From Diplocarpon mali (Eukaryota > Ascomycota > Leotiomycetes > Helotiales > Drepanopezizaceae): 64,000 nt of DNA. The position numbers were made by a program, and so were the translations under genes. Where the stretch lies: positions 62,001 to 126,000 of the forward strand of contig JAENRP010000020.1 of assembly GCA_024741835.1 (NCBI GenBank), written 5' to 3'. The notes below the pieces were generated by a model. That model worked only from the letters and a program-made list of their open reading frames with translations, had not been told where the DNA came from and searched no databases. The first letter of the stretch is position 1, and each line of letters opens with the position of its first letter. Positions 1-12,305 of this stretch are shown here, in pieces.

Positions 1-3000
1 GACCTTGTCGATGACTGGGCTAGTGGACCGCCGCCGGAATATCTGACTTTCTCCCCCTTCAAATACATGATAAACCTCGAGCTCGCAGATTTCAGAATAT
101 ACCTGAATGTCAACGATTCCAATATCATCAACAACCCTTCGGATTTCGACGATAACACCTTCATTGTTATTTTTGGCTCTGCTTTAGATGCAGGCATCGC
201 CATTCCACTCGAAGATTATCGTCCTCATCGAAACGATATCCCTTTTAAAGTCAGTGCGAGACAAGGTGGTCTAAATCTCCATGTCCCGCCTTGGAATACC
301 CAGGCAACATATATGGACTCAACAGAAGTAGCCAGTTTCAAGAAGCTTGAAATGGATGGTAAATACCAATATTGTGCAACAACTTCAACTAGCAACACCG
401 ATACGTTGCTTCTCAATGTATATGGGCTTGGCGCAACTGCAAAATTCTTTGGTTTTGTCATTCGATACTTCCTTAAGGTGAAGGACAATTATTTCGGTGA
501 TGATATTCGCTTCAAGACTCTCGAAGAATACCGAGATCTTCTGCGTGCAAACCAGCGAGGCGAGGGAGAAACTTCTAATCCTCAACCACCGCACAAAAAG
601 TCGAACGACCTTGATGTCGTATTGAGCATAAGTGGAGATGGTTCAAGCGTAGTTCTTCCCTCAAATCTGTACTTGTCAAAGAATCACATCCGCATAGACA
701 TCGCTACGCTTGCCGTTGATCTCCGTTTTACCAACTATTACATGGACCTTGAGGTCGTTTTCAGTACGTTGGCATTCTCGCAGGGGAGCGATGATGATGA
801 TGATGGCACGACGACGCCGATAAGCAACACTTCCAGCACCCAACTCTTTATCGATGGTATCAACGTGTACGGGAATCGGCTCTTTGGTTTGCCCCCGACA
901 GAGCCAACTTACATCTGCAATTGGGATTTCGCCGTTGGTACTGTAACCGGGGAGTGCACCTCAGGCTTTTTAAATCGTCTAGCCAACGGCGGGAGAGCTT
1001 TCGGATTCTCTTTAGACGATGATGAGAATGCGCTGCCTCCAATCTCTGAGCCTGTGATACACGATGTGACCTTTCTCAGAGCTTCGGTTGAATCGGTCCG
1101 AATATGGCTCCACGTCGAGGAAACTGCTTTCCTTTTCGCAACCGATGCTATTTCAGTCAAGTTTAACGACTGGGCGGGATCTCACTATTCAAAGAAATTG
1201 AAATTGCTAATTCCCGGCCTTCAGATTGGATGTGTAGACGCCGAATCGGCATCAAGACATAGATCCAGGACCCAGCATCCAGTTGAGACGCACGCCCTAC
1301 TTGAAACGGCGCTTTCATTCACTATGATACAGAGAAACCTGGGATTTGAAGAAGATCGCCAGCTACAGCAGGAGCACATCAAGCGACATGATCAGCGAAC
1401 GAACCGAACGCAATTTCTTCTGCAACGTCATTTACTCGACGACTCAATGTTAACGCCTGTGGATCCACCTGCAATGAGTATTCCTCCCATGCCGTTACCG
1501 ATCATACATGATGAAGGGTCGCTATTTGAAGAGGAGTCGCTGAAGTCGACCAAGAGATCCTTTCTGCGTAATGGCAAGCCTACTTTGAAGCGCAAAAGCT
1601 CATTCCTGTCAACGTCAAGCTCGAGCCAGAAAAGTAGCACCAGTATAGTTCGCCCTCGCAGCACTGTGAAACTGGATGAGGCACAATCTGTGCGGTCACG
1701 GAGTGTACAAACTAGTTTGGCTCCAGGTCGGCGTTTATCTGCTCGGGATATCTCGGCCTCGACGGGCAGGCATTCGTCGTTTTACAGCGCAGTTGGAGAT
1801 AATCGAGGCCTACCCCAATCTACTGTCATGTTTTCAAGCTCGTATGCGGCGCCCTATTTCCCACTGGAAAGTGTTGAGCCAGATGCAAGAGACCTTCCGA
1901 AAGTTTTGAAAGAGACTTTCGAGCGATCTGACGGGCCAAAACTTGGCTTAAGCGATATAAATCCAGACAGAGTAGACGACCAATCAGGACACGTGAACTT
2001 GATGCTTGAATTTCCTGCTGGTATTCAAGGCGTCTTCAATTCTAAAGCTGTCAATGCAATTGTCAGTCTTATATCAGCTGTGCAGGCAACTGAACCTGCA
2101 GATCTCTTAGATCGATTGCAGATGGAGTCTACAGACGCGATAATCGATATGCGAAAACAGAACATCTCGGCAAGCAACGTTATCGATCTTGGTATTTATA
2201 CCCCAGCAATCGATTTGCGGTTCATGAACTCATCCACGTCCACTAAAACTTCACATGATAATATGAATGACCAGTACGACCTTTCCGTATCTAAGCTTTC
2301 CTCCTCATTGAGGTTTGGCACCATTGCTGCAAAGAATAGCAACCTGGACGTTAAAAAACACTCTGCCGCTCATGTATCTCTCGCTTCAGCAGGCCTTGCC
2401 GCAAAAGAAAGATTTAACGACCGAGAGGATTCACAGGCCGCTATAAATTGCTTGATTGAGGACTTGGTTTTCTGGGCAGCTTCCAAAGAAACGGCGTCCA
2501 TTAACGTGGTATTCAAGGGCTTCGAACTTGCCACAGCTAGCAGTAAGATTGAGTATCTGGCTTCCATTTTAAATCGCACCAAACTGCTGGCTGTCGAACT
2601 CGAGGAATCTTTCACGTCTCAGCTCAAAAAGCAACGAAACCGTGTCCAGCTCTTCACCTACCTTGTTGCTACTGTCGGGCAGCGGGTGGCAGACCCCTTG
2701 TTTTTGACAAGGCCATCTGATGTATTACGCTCAGCTCCAGATCATCTAAGGACAACTGACTCGTGGAAGATCGTTAGTCGCCTCCACCACATGTATGACA
2801 GTCTCGAACTGTCAACTCGTCAAGGAATAGCTGTGCGCTGTCTTAGCAACACAGAAGCTTTACCCAGCAACGCCCAGCAGCAAGTCCAAGCTGAATTCGA
2901 ACGATGGCGTAGTTGGGACCTCAACAACATCAATGGGTGCCTCCTGATGGTTAAGGTCTATGGAAATTCCAAAGAAAGTCTCGCAGACTCACCAGCACAA

Positions 3001-6000
3001 TCTCTCATCGTTTCTCTCCGAACAGAGTACTTTCGGCTTGTGGTAGACCCGGGGCCCAAGCAGAACGATGTCATTGTGTCCAATATCAGCGCTGTTATTG
3101 AAGTGAAGAATCTAATTTCCTCCAAGAACATCAATCCTGAAGAAGATGCACAATTGAATCAGCAAACGATAGTCCAGGCCTTCTGTGCAGATGCTTCAAT
3201 TAACCTCAATTGGGAGCTGTGTGAACTTGCGGAGGACATCATCAATCTCTATAACGAGAGCGAGTCGAAGCTTAAATCCTCGCCCATAAGTTCCGTATCT
3301 GAGCATGATGAAGTGAAGCATAATTCGAAGCAGAATCTGCAGATACTTTTTGCTACTGAGAAGGGATCAATCACCATTGAGACTATAAATATCAGATTCT
3401 CGTCAATCAACAAGGGCCTCAAAGCTTCCTTCCTTATGCTGGTTCCAGCAGACGGGGCGTTCCAGAATTCTATGACTTTAATGCTTGCAGCAGAGGCCGT
3501 AACTTCTAAGATTCAGAGTCATTCGCAGGAACTGACGGTCTATCAGCTTCGGTATCCAACAATTTATGCCTCATACGAAATAGACGTTCCTCTGAATCCG
3601 CCGGCTAATATCTTCAAAGTTGCCGGTAACTGTCAAGACCTCTCTTTTGTTATTCGACAAGATATCCTTGCGTTGATTGATGTTTTGGACCTCGTTGTTG
3701 GTGATGAGGTTGCTCGGATTTACAGGTTAAGTCAACGCAAACCCTCGGCAAAGGTATCAAATATTCAAACTCCTACCGTAAAGCTACCATCTGAGGCAAG
3801 GATAAACGTTACACTTTTTCTTGATAAATATGTCATCAGTGTTCCGCTGCTGCATTCTTTTACACACATTGTTTCTGGGGTTGTGGCAAGAGCCTCACTA
3901 GTGGCACAAATGGACTCAGAAATTCTGTTCGACTTTGATGTCAAGGAACATTCACATGACATCCAGATGGTGTCTTCAAACAAAGCAAAAAGTATCGCAC
4001 AACTCTATATGCCCCCCACAAACGGCCGCATAACAACACAGATGTCAGCCGAAGAGACCACAGTTTCTGTCATGGCAACTGTTGAGCCTGTTGAGCTAGA
4101 CGCTACCGCTGTCCATAGCCTTCTGACTGCCCTTGATAGGCCAGAGATTTCTAGCGTTATATCGGACGTAAAAGACGACCTTTCAGCTATCCAGTCTCAT
4201 TTGGCAGAGATATTCGGGTCAGAGAAAGGAATTTCGCCAAGGCTAATGAAAGGAAAAGAAAATCTGTTTATCTATGATGTACACTTGACACTGGCCGGCC
4301 TTGACATCTTCGCGAACGGACCTGATCAAGACCTAAAGACTGCAAGATTGGATCTCAGCCTTGGGTGTATTAAATTGTTAATTGCAAATCGTCTCGAGCA
4401 AAATGGACCAGCCCTCGAATATCCTGAATTGCGGATGGATATGCGCCATATAATACTCGAACTGACCAGGTGGAGCAACAACACCATGGAGCCATGCGGC
4501 AATCTTTCATTTACCGCTTCTCTGACGGCTACAACGAAGTTAAATGATACCCGCGACGAGGCTAGATTTTTCCATCTCAAAAGCGATGGATTAGAAGTAA
4601 ACTTGTTTGCCGATACTGCTTCGTCAGTTGTGGATGTGCTGGGCCATCTGCAGCACAAGATCAAAGATCTCGAGTTGTCGCGAGAGAAAAACTATCTTCG
4701 CAAGCTGCGTAAGCCAAAAAAACGGTTTGCAATCAACGACAAGCAAGAAGCCCTCAATGATATCTCTCCTGACTCGAAGAGGATTTTCGCTTCTATGTAC
4801 TCTTTGGAACTACTGAATATACAGATCAGCTGGCTGGTAGGAACGTACGAAACAGGCCAGCTACCAATTGCAGAAAGAGAAAACCTAGTGCTCTCCCTGA
4901 AGCGTATCGATCTGTCTACGCGCAGAGAAAATTCCGCTAGGTTGGCTATTGAGGATTTGCAGATGCAGATGGTTCCTGTCTCCCACGATAAATCTCAAAG
5001 GTCCCTAAACTCGGCTTTGCTTCCAGAGATCATATTCAACGTTGGATATGTTTCAACGCCAGATACCCGCCGATTCGCTTTCCAGGCCGCAGGAAAATCT
5101 TTGGATCTACGCCTTACCTCACAATTCATGATCCCGGGTTCGGACTTGGCCAAGTCGATTGGGTACGCTTCTGATAGAGTCAAAGCTGCGACGGCATCCT
5201 GGGCTACTATTAGCACCGGTCCCGCAAATCCTACCGAAATGACTAGGCGGCAGCCGTTTTTCGGCAAGAAACGTCTGGAGTCACTGCTCATCGACGCCGA
5301 TTTTGCAGGAGCCGTGGTGTATCTCTCATGCAAGAAAGCTTCCGAGCCATACACTCTTGCCCCGGGGACCACAGGCGATAGAGCTCCCCAAAATGGAAAA
5401 TATAGCCAGTTCACACACGAAGACGCTAGCAGCAACACGGCTTTAAGAGCTCCCGGCCTGGCCTGGAAAGTTGAATACAAGGACAATGGTCTGGATGATC
5501 CCTCACTCAACGCTGAAGTCAAGGTGGAAGAATCATCAAACATTCTGTACCCATCCGTGGTCCCGCTGATCATGGAGATAACGGCAAGTGTCAAGGAAGT
5601 GGTTAGCGACGACGAGGGCAAGAAGCCGTCACAAGCGAAACCTTCGCCGCAGAAATTCATGAGCGTTGATGAAGACAACATTTTGACCACAGACCCCAGC
5701 GCTGTTCTCGGTCGAACGAGACTGAACCTTGGACTTCGAATTTGTCGACAAGAGTTCGGTCTCAGCTGCCAACCAATTGCTAGGGTCGCAGCTACGGCCC
5801 GGTTTGATGATATTTACCTCACCATCAACACGGTTCGGTCGACTGAGCATGGCCACTTCTTTGCTGCTTCCGCCGCATTTACCAGATTGCAAGCATCTGT
5901 ACAGCATGTTTATTCTCGCGAATCAACCGGAAGCTTTGATGTGGACTCGGTTTTCCTGAGCCTGATTAATAGCAAGCATGTTAGTGGTACCAGTGGGGTC

Positions 6001-7500
6001 TCCGCTATTCTGAAGATCAGCCCCATGAAAGTATTAGTAAACGCAAAGCAGTTGCAGGACTTTCTTCTGTTCAGGGAGATCTGGGTTCCTCCGGAAACAC
6101 GGCAATCAACTCCCGGCTCTGCATCGACAGCGCCAAGCACGCAATCGCAGACTTTCCTTGTGCAAAGATACCAGCAAGTTGCGGCTACAGGCGCTTTCCC
6201 GTGGAATGCGACGGTGTCTATTGCTGAGCTGGACGTCCAACTTGATTTGGGGCAAGCCATTGGAAAATCTGCTTTCATTATTTCCAATTTCTGGATATCT
6301 TCGAAGAAAAATTCTGATTGGGAGCAGAACCTATGCGTCGGTTTTGACAGAGTTGGAGTCGACAGCACAGGGAGGATGAGTGGATTTGTGGCTCTCCAGG
6401 ATTTTGGAGTCCGGACATCTATTAAATGGCCCGACCGCGAAATGGCTCTAAATCAGACACCGCTGATTCAAGGGTCATTATCATTCAGTCAGTTGCGGGT
6501 CAAGGCGGCATTTGATTATCAAGCATTCTTGGTCGCCGACATTACATCATTCAAGTTCCTCATGTATAACATTCGCAGCAGCCGACACGCGAAGGGTGAT
6601 CGTCTTGTTGCAATCCTCGATGGAGAGGCTGTGCAGGTACTCTGCACTACCACAACCGCCTCCCAATGTCTAGCACTATATCAAGCATTCGAAAGGCTGA
6701 TTCAAGAGAAGAGATCAAATTACGAGACATCGCTCGCGGAGATCGAGAAGTTCATGAAGCGTAGATCAATGGCACAGCACTCTGCATCAGCGCCCAAGAG
6801 CCTCGTTGATGCTGCAGCGATGGATAAAGTAATCAACTCGCCCATATCTCTCCATACAGATGTGATTGTTACCCTGAAGGCTGTGACTATCGGGGCTTTC
6901 CCGAGCACGTTCTCGGACCACCAAGTATTCAAGCTTGAGGCTCTAGACGCACAAGCTAGATTTACTGTTACAATGGACCATGGAAAGATCCACAGCATTC
7001 TAGGCCTGACGCTTGGTCAGCTTCGCATTGGTCTCGCAGGTGTGCGGCAAGTCGACCCTCCCAAATCCGTTGGAGAGATTTCAGTCGAGGACGTTGTCAA
7101 CAGTGCCACTCGATCTCATGGCCCTACCATTCTGGGGGTCCCTAGAGTTGAGGCTACTATGCAGACGTGGCAAGTGCCCAACTCTAACCACATCGACTAT
7201 ATATTCAGGAGTTTCTTCGAGGGCAAGGTGGACGTCGGCTGGAACTACTCCCGCATCAGTTACATCCGTAGCATGTACGCTTCACACACCAAAGCGCTTG
7301 CCCAGAGGCTCGGCAAACCGCTGCCACCGTCGGCGGTCACGCTCACTGGGGTTCCGGACGAAGAGAGGAAGGAAGGGGTGCAGGACAAGATCACGGCTAA
7401 GGTCAACGTGCCGCAGTCGAAGTATGAATACACTGCTCTTGAACCACCAATAATCGAGACACCTCAATTGAGGAGCATGGGAGAAGCAACGCCGCCGTAA
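1..7500 (+). CDS. CSF1: Csf1 family bridge-like lipid transfer protein, 5' end outside window
   Basis: The frame is open from base 1 to the TAA at 7498-7500, giving about 2,499 residues. The first ATG in the window (67) is internal, because the codons before it encode DLVDDWASGPPPEYLTFSPF, which continues into a segment (FKYMINLELADFRIYLNVND) typical of fungal Csf1. Csf1 belongs to the BLTP1/Tweek/Csf1 group of RBG proteins, which form long hydrophobic grooves that move lipids between the ER and other membranes. Family members are about 3,000 residues, so the N-terminal membrane anchor and first repeats should lie upstream. No intron is visible in 7.5 kb. A low-complexity Ser/Arg-rich insert lies near residues 500-600 and the C-terminus is Pro-rich. 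Family assignment is from remembered similarity; confidence is high. Confidence 0.9.
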   Translation, partial: DLVDDWASGPPPEYLTFSPFKYMINLELADFRIYLNVNDSNIINNPSDFDDNTFIVIFGSALDAGIAIPLEDYRPHRNDIPFKVSARQGGLNLHVPPWNTQATYMDSTEVASFKKLEMDGKYQYCATTSTSNTDTLLLNVYGLGATAKFFGFVIRYFLKVKDNYFGDDIRFKTLEEYRDLLRANQRGEGETSNPQPPHKKSNDLDVVLSISGDGSSVVLPSNLYLSKNHIRIDIATLAVDLRFTNYYMDLEVVFSTLAFSQGSDDDDDGTTTPISNTSSTQLFIDGINVYGNRLFGLPPTEPTYICNWDFAVGTVTGECTSGFLNRLANGGRAFGFSLDDDENALPPISEPVIHDVTFLRASVESVRIWLHVEETAFLFATDAISVKFNDWAGSHYSKKLKLLIPGLQIGCVDAESASRHRSRTQHPVETHALLETALSFTMIQRNLGFEEDRQLQQEHIKRHDQRTNRTQFLLQRHLLDDSMLTPVDPPAMSIPPMPLPIIHDEGSLFEEESLKSTKRSFLRNGKPTLKRKSSFLSTSSSSQKSSTSIVRPRSTVKLDEAQSVRSRSVQTSLAPGRRLSARDISASTGRHSSFYSAVGDNRGLPQSTVMFSSSYAAPYFPLESVEPDARDLPKVLKETFERSDGPKLGLSDINPDRVDDQSGHVNLMLEFPAGIQGVFNSKAVNAIVSLISAVQATEPADLLDRLQMESTDAIIDMRKQNISASNVIDLGIYTPAIDLRFMNSSTSTKTSHDNMNDQYDLSVSKLSSSLRFGTIAAKNSNLDVKKHSAAHVSLASAGLAAKERFNDREDSQAAINCLIEDLVFWAASKETASINVVFKGFELATASSKIEYLASILNRTKLLAVELEESFTSQLKKQRNRVQLFTYLVATVGQRVADPLFLTRPSDVLRSAPDHLRTTDSWKIVSRLHHMYDSLELSTRQGIAVRCLSNTEALPSNAQQQVQAEFERWRSWDLNNINGCLLMVKVYGNSKESLADSPAQSLIVSLRTEYFRLVVDPGPKQNDVIVSNISAVIEVKNLISSKNINPEEDAQLNQQTIVQAFCADASINLNWELCELAEDIINLYNESESKLKSSPISSVSEHDEVKHNSKQNLQILFATEKGSITIETINIRFSSINKGLKASFLMLVPADGAFQNSMTLMLAAEAVTSKIQSHSQELTVYQLRYPTIYASYEIDVPLNPPANIFKVAGNCQDLSFVIRQDILALIDVLDLVVGDEVARIYRLSQRKPSAKVSNIQTPTVKLPSEARINVTLFLDKYVISVPLLHSFTHIVSGVVARASLVAQMDSEILFDFDVKEHSHDIQMVSSNKAKSIAQLYMPPTNGRITTQMSAEETTVSVMATVEPVELDATAVHSLLTALDRPEISSVISDVKDDLSAIQSHLAEIFGSEKGISPRLMKGKENLFIYDVHLTLAGLDIFANGPDQDLKTARLDLSLGCIKLLIANRLEQNGPALEYPELRMDMRHIILELTRWSNNTMEPCGNLSFTASLTATTKLNDTRDEARFFHLKSDGLEVNLFADTASSVVDVLGHLQHKIKDLELSREKNYLRKLRKPKKRFAINDKQEALNDISPDSKRIFASMYSLELLNIQISWLVGTYETGQLPIAERENLVLSLKRIDLSTRRENSARLAIEDLQMQMVPVSHDKSQRSLNSALLPEIIFNVGYVSTPDTRRFAFQAAGKSLDLRLTSQFMIPGSDLAKSIGYASDRVKAATASWATISTGPANPTEMTRRQPFFGKKRLESLLIDADFAGAVVYLSCKKASEPYTLAPGTTGDRAPQNGKYSQFTHEDASSNTALRAPGLAWKVEYKDNGLDDPSLNAEVKVEESSNILYPSVVPLIMEITASVKEVVSDDEGKKPSQAKPSPQKFMSVDEDNILTTDPSAVLGRTRLNLGLRICRQEFGLSCQPIARVAATARFDDIYLTINTVRSTEHGHFFAASAAFTRLQASVQHVYSRESTGSFDVDSVFLSLINSKHVSGTSGVSAILKISPMKVLVNAKQLQDFLLFREIWVPPETRQSTPGSASTAPSTQSQTFLVQRYQQVAATGAFPWNATVSIAELDVQLDLGQAIGKSAFIISNFWISSKKNSDWEQNLCVGFDRVGVDSTGRMSGFVALQDFGVRTSIKWPDREMALNQTPLIQGSLSFSQLRVKAAFDYQAFLVADITSFKFLMYNIRSSRHAKGDRLVAILDGEAVQVLCTTTTASQCLALYQAFERLIQEKRSNYETSLAEIEKFMKRRSMAQHSASAPKSLVDAAAMDKVINSPISLHTDVIVTLKAVTIGAFPSTFSDHQVFKLEALDAQARFTVTMDHGKIHSILGLTLGQLRIGLAGVRQVDPPKSVGEISVEDVVNSATRSHGPTILGVPRVEATMQTWQVPNSNHIDYIFRSFFEGKVDVGWNYSRISYIRSMYASHTKALAQRLGKPLPPSAVTLTGVPDEERKEGVQDKITAKVNVPQSKYEYTALEPPIIETPQLRSMGEATPP

Positions 7501-8961
7501 GTTATCTATGCTTCTCGCACTGTGCAGCAAGGCTGACTGGAATCTAGATTAGAGTGGATTGGGCTTCATAGAGACAGGCTCCCCAATCTGACGCATCAGA
7601 TTGTGATTGTAACGTTACTGGAGCTGGCGTCTGAGGTGGAGGATGCTTATGGCAAGATTTTGGGTTCTTCTTGAGCGTGGCGTTGTATATTTTGTACTGG
7701 GTATAAGGCCATAGTTGTGGAGTTTGGAAATGGCGACTGTGACTAGACAGGCAGGCTGTGTATATCCGAAAAGCATCTTGCGGCGTTAAATTTGGTTGGT
7801 GGAGCTCAACATACTAATTATAATAACCATACAATTCCTGATGAAATTTATCAGTTGAAGAGCGTGGTGTAATTCTCCAATCTGAATGGCAGGAGTGTAA
7901 ATTTCCAATGCTCGGCGACCGGGTGTCATAATCTGATGGAGGGGTAGATAAATGATGGAAATCTGCAGTAAAATAGATCTGGTATGTCTCGGTTCCCAGT
8001 GATTGTGGTAGAAGCAGAGAGCGAGTAGCCAGAAGTGGATGAATACTTGATGGGGATGTCCAAGTATATGGACACACACATATGAATGGATGAAATGCTC
8101 GAAACATCCAATGCCCACGCTGATCGATCCTATGTTAGCACTTTGTAGAAGAGGAAATCGCTAGCTGCGATAGGCTGTTCGGCTGATAAGGGTGTCAGGC
8201 CAGGAACAACCTAATGATAGTGATAGAGAGACACCCAAGCGTATGAGAAGCTTTCAGCACATCGAGACCACGATGGGACTGTGAGGCTGTTTCCCCAGAG
8301 TTTCTGCTTCGAGCATTGGCTGTAGGAAATAATCACAGTTGGGCCGATATTCATGAGACTGAAGCTGAAGCAGGAGGAAATGGGTAGACAGGGGGCATCA
8401 TGCTGGTGTAGGCACTTGGTATGGCCCACAGTCTGAGCAGAAGTGAAGACAACAAGAGCTATCCAGGCCGGAAATATCCAAATGGATTGGTGGCTACCGG
8501 AATCCCTTCTCAATACCAACTCACAAATCAAAACACTTCCACCTCTTCAAGGCAATCATCTTCGCTATTCAACGAGTATACAATAAATTACCTCTCATTT
8601 CTGAGCAAATAGGGCTGTAGCCCTCTCGGCGTGGCGTGGCAGAAGCATCTTAGCGGCGTGATGTTAGCGGCCTTATTTTTGCCCCTCATTCCCTCCAGCC
8701 AATATTCTCGACTACGAACCCCACCGCAAGTTTCTTTCTCGAACTCATCCTCTTACCTCCTCTCCTACTCCACCTCCTCCTATCGAAAGCAGACAACTTG
8801 TGTTGCGCGCTCTGTATCCTGTCGTGGTCTCGTCCAAGACAGCTTCAGATAACAATTCCTCGAGTAGTGTGGTCTTCGCCCACTCCAGTCACCATCCTCC
8901 TGCGCTCCGGCGTCTGAAGAAAAGTCCTCATTAATCAGCTTCTCGAGGCAACACCGCCATC
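7501..8961. other. Intergenic: Csf1 3' flank and eEF2 promoter/5' leader
   Basis: No coding sequence is supported. Short open frames here are AT-rich and lack family features. The right half becomes pyrimidine-rich approaching the eEF2 start. Confidence 0.6.
8735..8795 (+). promoter_or_regulatory. Pyrimidine-rich tract upstream of eEF2
   Basis: This run of C and T (repeats of CTCCT and CACCTCCTCC) ends about 170 bases before the eEF2 start codon. CT-rich blocks near the transcription start are common in highly expressed fungal genes. Its role here is inferred from position only. Confidence 0.35.
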
Positions 8962-11752
8962 ATGGTTAAGTGAGTGCAGCCCCTTTCAAAGTGACACAAC
9001 GCCCAGAAGAATATCATTCATCACAGCGTTCTCTTGTCCGTAGGCAGCTCGAACGAGCCAATATGCCATTGATTGGCAATGAAGAGAAAGAAAAATTACA
9101 TGGGCTAATGTTTGCTGCCTTGCAGCTTCACTATCGAAGAGGTACGCGCCTTGATGGACAAAGCGACGAATGTCCGTAACATGTCCGTCATTGCTCACGT
9201 TGATCACGGAAAATCCACTCTGACCGATTCCCTCCTCTCCAAAGCCGGTATTATCTCCGCAGCAAAGGCCGGTGATCAGCGAGCCACCGATACTCGTGCA
9301 GACGAGCAGGAGCGTGGTATCACAATCAAGTCGACCGCTATTTCTCTGTACGGAAATTTGGAAAATGACGATGATCTGAAGGATATTGTTGGCCAGAAGA
9401 CCGACGGCCGTGATTTCCTGATCAACCTGATCGATTCGCCAGGTCACGTTGATTTTTCTTCTGAGGTCACTGCTGCTCTGCGAGTCACTGATGGTGCTCT
9501 CGTCGTCGTTGATACAATCGAAGGCGTATGCGTGCAAACCGAAACTGTGCTCCGCCAGGCTCTTGGTGAGCGTATCAAGCCTGTTGTTATCATCAACAAG
9601 GTGGATCGTGCTCTCCTCGAGTTGCAAGTCTCCAAGGAAGATCTGTACCAGTCGTTCTCGAGAACTATCGAGTCTGTCAATGTCGTGATCTCCACCTACT
9701 TCGACAAGACCCTCGGCGATGTCCAAGTCTATCCATACAAGGGTACCGTTGCCTTCGGTTCCGGCCTCCATGGCTGGGCTTTCACCGTCCGCCAATTTGC
9801 TCAGCGATATGCCAAGAAGTTTGGTGTTGACAGAAACAAGATGATGGAGCGTCTATGGGTATGTTTTATCTTCAAGAGAAGGAGACCTTTCTAATATGCT
9901 TCCAGGGCGACAACTACTTCAACCCTCACACCAAGAAGTGGACTAACAAGGGAACCCACGAGGGCAAGCAACTGGAGCGCGCCTTCAACCAATTTATCCT
10001 GGACCCCATTTTCAGAATCTTCAACGCTGTCATGAACTTCAAGAAGGAAGAAATCCCAGTTCTCCTCGAGAAGCTTAGTATCAAGCTCAACGCTGATGAC
10101 AGAGAGAAGGAAGGCAAGCAGCTCCTGAAGGTCATCATGAGAACTTTCCTCCCCGCTGCCGATGCGCTTATGGAGATGATGATTCTTCACTTGCCATCTC
10201 CAGTCACTGCCCAGAAGTACCGTGCCGAGACCCTTTACGAAGGTCCTCCCGATGATGAGGCATGCATCGCTATCCGGGATTGTGACCCCAAGGGCCCCCT
10301 CATGTTGTACGTCTCCAAGATGGTGCCAACCTCCGATAAGGGACGTTTCTACGCTTTCGGTCGTGTCTTCGCCGGTACCGTCCGCTCCGGCCTCAAGGTC
10401 CGCATTCAGGGCCCCAATTACACTCCTGGCAAGAAGGATGATCTGTTTATCAAGGCAGTCCAACGTACTGTTCTTATGATGGGCGGAAAGGTTGACCCTA
10501 TCGATGATGTCCCAGCCGGTAACATTCTCGGTTTGGTTGGTATTGATCAGTTCTTGCTGAAGTCCGGAACTCTCACCACCAGTGAGACCGCCCACAACTT
10601 GAAGGTCATGAAATTTTCCGTCTCTCCTGTTGTCCGTCGTTCCGTTGAGGTCAAGAATGCCCAGGATCTCCCCAAGCTTGTTGAAGGCCTTAAGCGTCTC
10701 TCGAAGTCCGATCCTTGTGTTCTTACCATGATTACTGAATCTGGTGAGCACGTTGTTGCTGGTGCGGGTGAGTTGCACTTGGAGATTTGCTTGAAAGATC
10801 TCGAGGAAGACCACGCTGGTGTTCCCCTTCGTATCTCCGATCCGGTCGTTGCCTACCGTGAGACAGTCACCGAAAAGTCCAGCATCACTGCCCTGTCTAA
10901 GTCACCCAACAAGCACAACCGTCTTTACATGATTGCCGAGCCCCTCGACGAGGAGCTTGCAAAGGAAATTGAGGCTGGCAAGATCTCTCCCCGTGACGAT
11001 CTCAAGGCTCGTGCCCGTATCTTGGCCGATGATTTCGGCTGGGATGTCACCGATGCCCGTAAGATTTGGTGTTTCGGTCCAGATACCAGCGGTGCAAATT
11101 TGTTGGTTGACCAGACCAAGGCTGTTCAGTACTTGAATGAAATCAAGGATTCCGTTGTCTCTGGTTTCCAGTGGGCTTCGAGAGAAGGACCAGTCGCTGA
11201 AGAGCCAATGAGAAGCTGCAGATTCAACATTATGGATGTCACTCTCCACGCGGATGCCATCCATCGTGGTGGTGGGCAGTTGATCCCAACCGCTCGCCGT
11301 GTCCTCTACGCCTCCGCACTTCTTGCTACCCCCGCTCTACAAGAACCCGTGTTCTTGGTCGAGATCCAAGTACCCGAGTCTGCCATGGGTGGTGTTTACG
11401 GTGTTTTGACCAGACGTAGAGGTCACGTCTTCAACGAGGAGCAACGCCCAGGAACCCCCCTCTTCACTATCAAGGCTTACCTCCCAGTCATGGAGTCTTT
11501 CGGCTTCAACGCTGATCTCCGCTCGCACACTTCTGGCCAGGCCTTCCCTCAGTTAGTCTTTGATCATTGGCAGATCCTTCCCGGTGGATCCCCTCTTGAT
11601 GGGACCTCAAAGGTCGGTACCATCGTACAAGAGATGCGTAAGCGCAAGGGTCTCAAGGTTGAAGTTCCAGGTGTGGAGAACGTAAGTCCATCTTGTCGCT
11701 CTCGAAAGAAGTATGGAGCTAATCATTCTACTAGTACTATGACAAGCTATAG
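8962..11752 (+). CDS. EFT2: Translation elongation factor 2 (eEF2)
   Basis: GTPase that moves tRNA and mRNA through the ribosome after peptide bond formation. Exons are 8962-8969, 9126-9858, 9906-11681 and 11735-11752, with introns of 156, 47 and 53 nt (GT..AG). They join to 844 residues, the usual fungal length. The first exon encodes only MV and two bases of N; the last encodes YYDKL and the stop. Visible motifs are the P-loop AHVDHGKS, the switch region [10 protein letters not shown] (with the threonine that eEF2 kinase targets in animals), [12 protein letters not shown], and the diphthamide-loop histidine in [12 protein letters not shown]. The start was chosen because ATGGTTAA joins exactly to the conserved [12 protein letters not shown]. 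Near certain. Confidence 0.97.
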
Positions 11753-12305
11753 ATGCATCCCATCTCGCCGGATAGATCTCCTCCACCATTTCATGCGCAG
11801 CATCTACCATCTAGAAAGACTGTCAGCGGTTCCCTCCGACCCTTATCACGACTATTATGACAAAAGCACAAACTCGGCATTGATCGATGGGTTTGGGTGA
11901 TCGGCTCAGGCCCCAAAGCAAGCCGGACCACCACGTGATATAACTCCATGCTCTCTCTCGCATTGCTCTTACTCGTTTTGCATTTCGGATTCGTATGTAT
12001 GCAGCATGGGAATTGAAATGAAAATTGAAGCAAATGCCGGTGTCTTGGCGATGACTTGTAGCAACAGTGATGGGCTAACAGCTGATTTTAAACGTGATAG
12101 CCGTTCTTCGCGTAAGATTCTCCAGCTCAGTTCCCTTCTGCAAGTTTCGTCAATTACACACCAGCCGATGAGGCAGCGCCCAGGATCTGGTCGCAACCAG
12201 TACTCAATCAAACCCAGTCTCTGAATGGAGAGCTCTCGTATCGACGCCAAACTATCCCATGTTATTTACAGATAATACATCCTGCTTCGCCTGAATTCAT
12301 CAGAT
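11753..12305. other. Convergent intergenic region between eEF2 and Aim41-like gene
   Basis: This holds the 3' flanks of two convergent genes. I see no gene, repeat or RNA here. Confidence 0.6.

Noticed and set aside
8986..9795. 269-codon minus-strand frame antisense to eEF2
   Set aside because: Shadow of the highly codon-biased eEF2 gene; no independent support.
9891..10814. 307-codon minus-strand frame antisense to eEF2
   Set aside because: Same cause: antisense of strongly biased codons.
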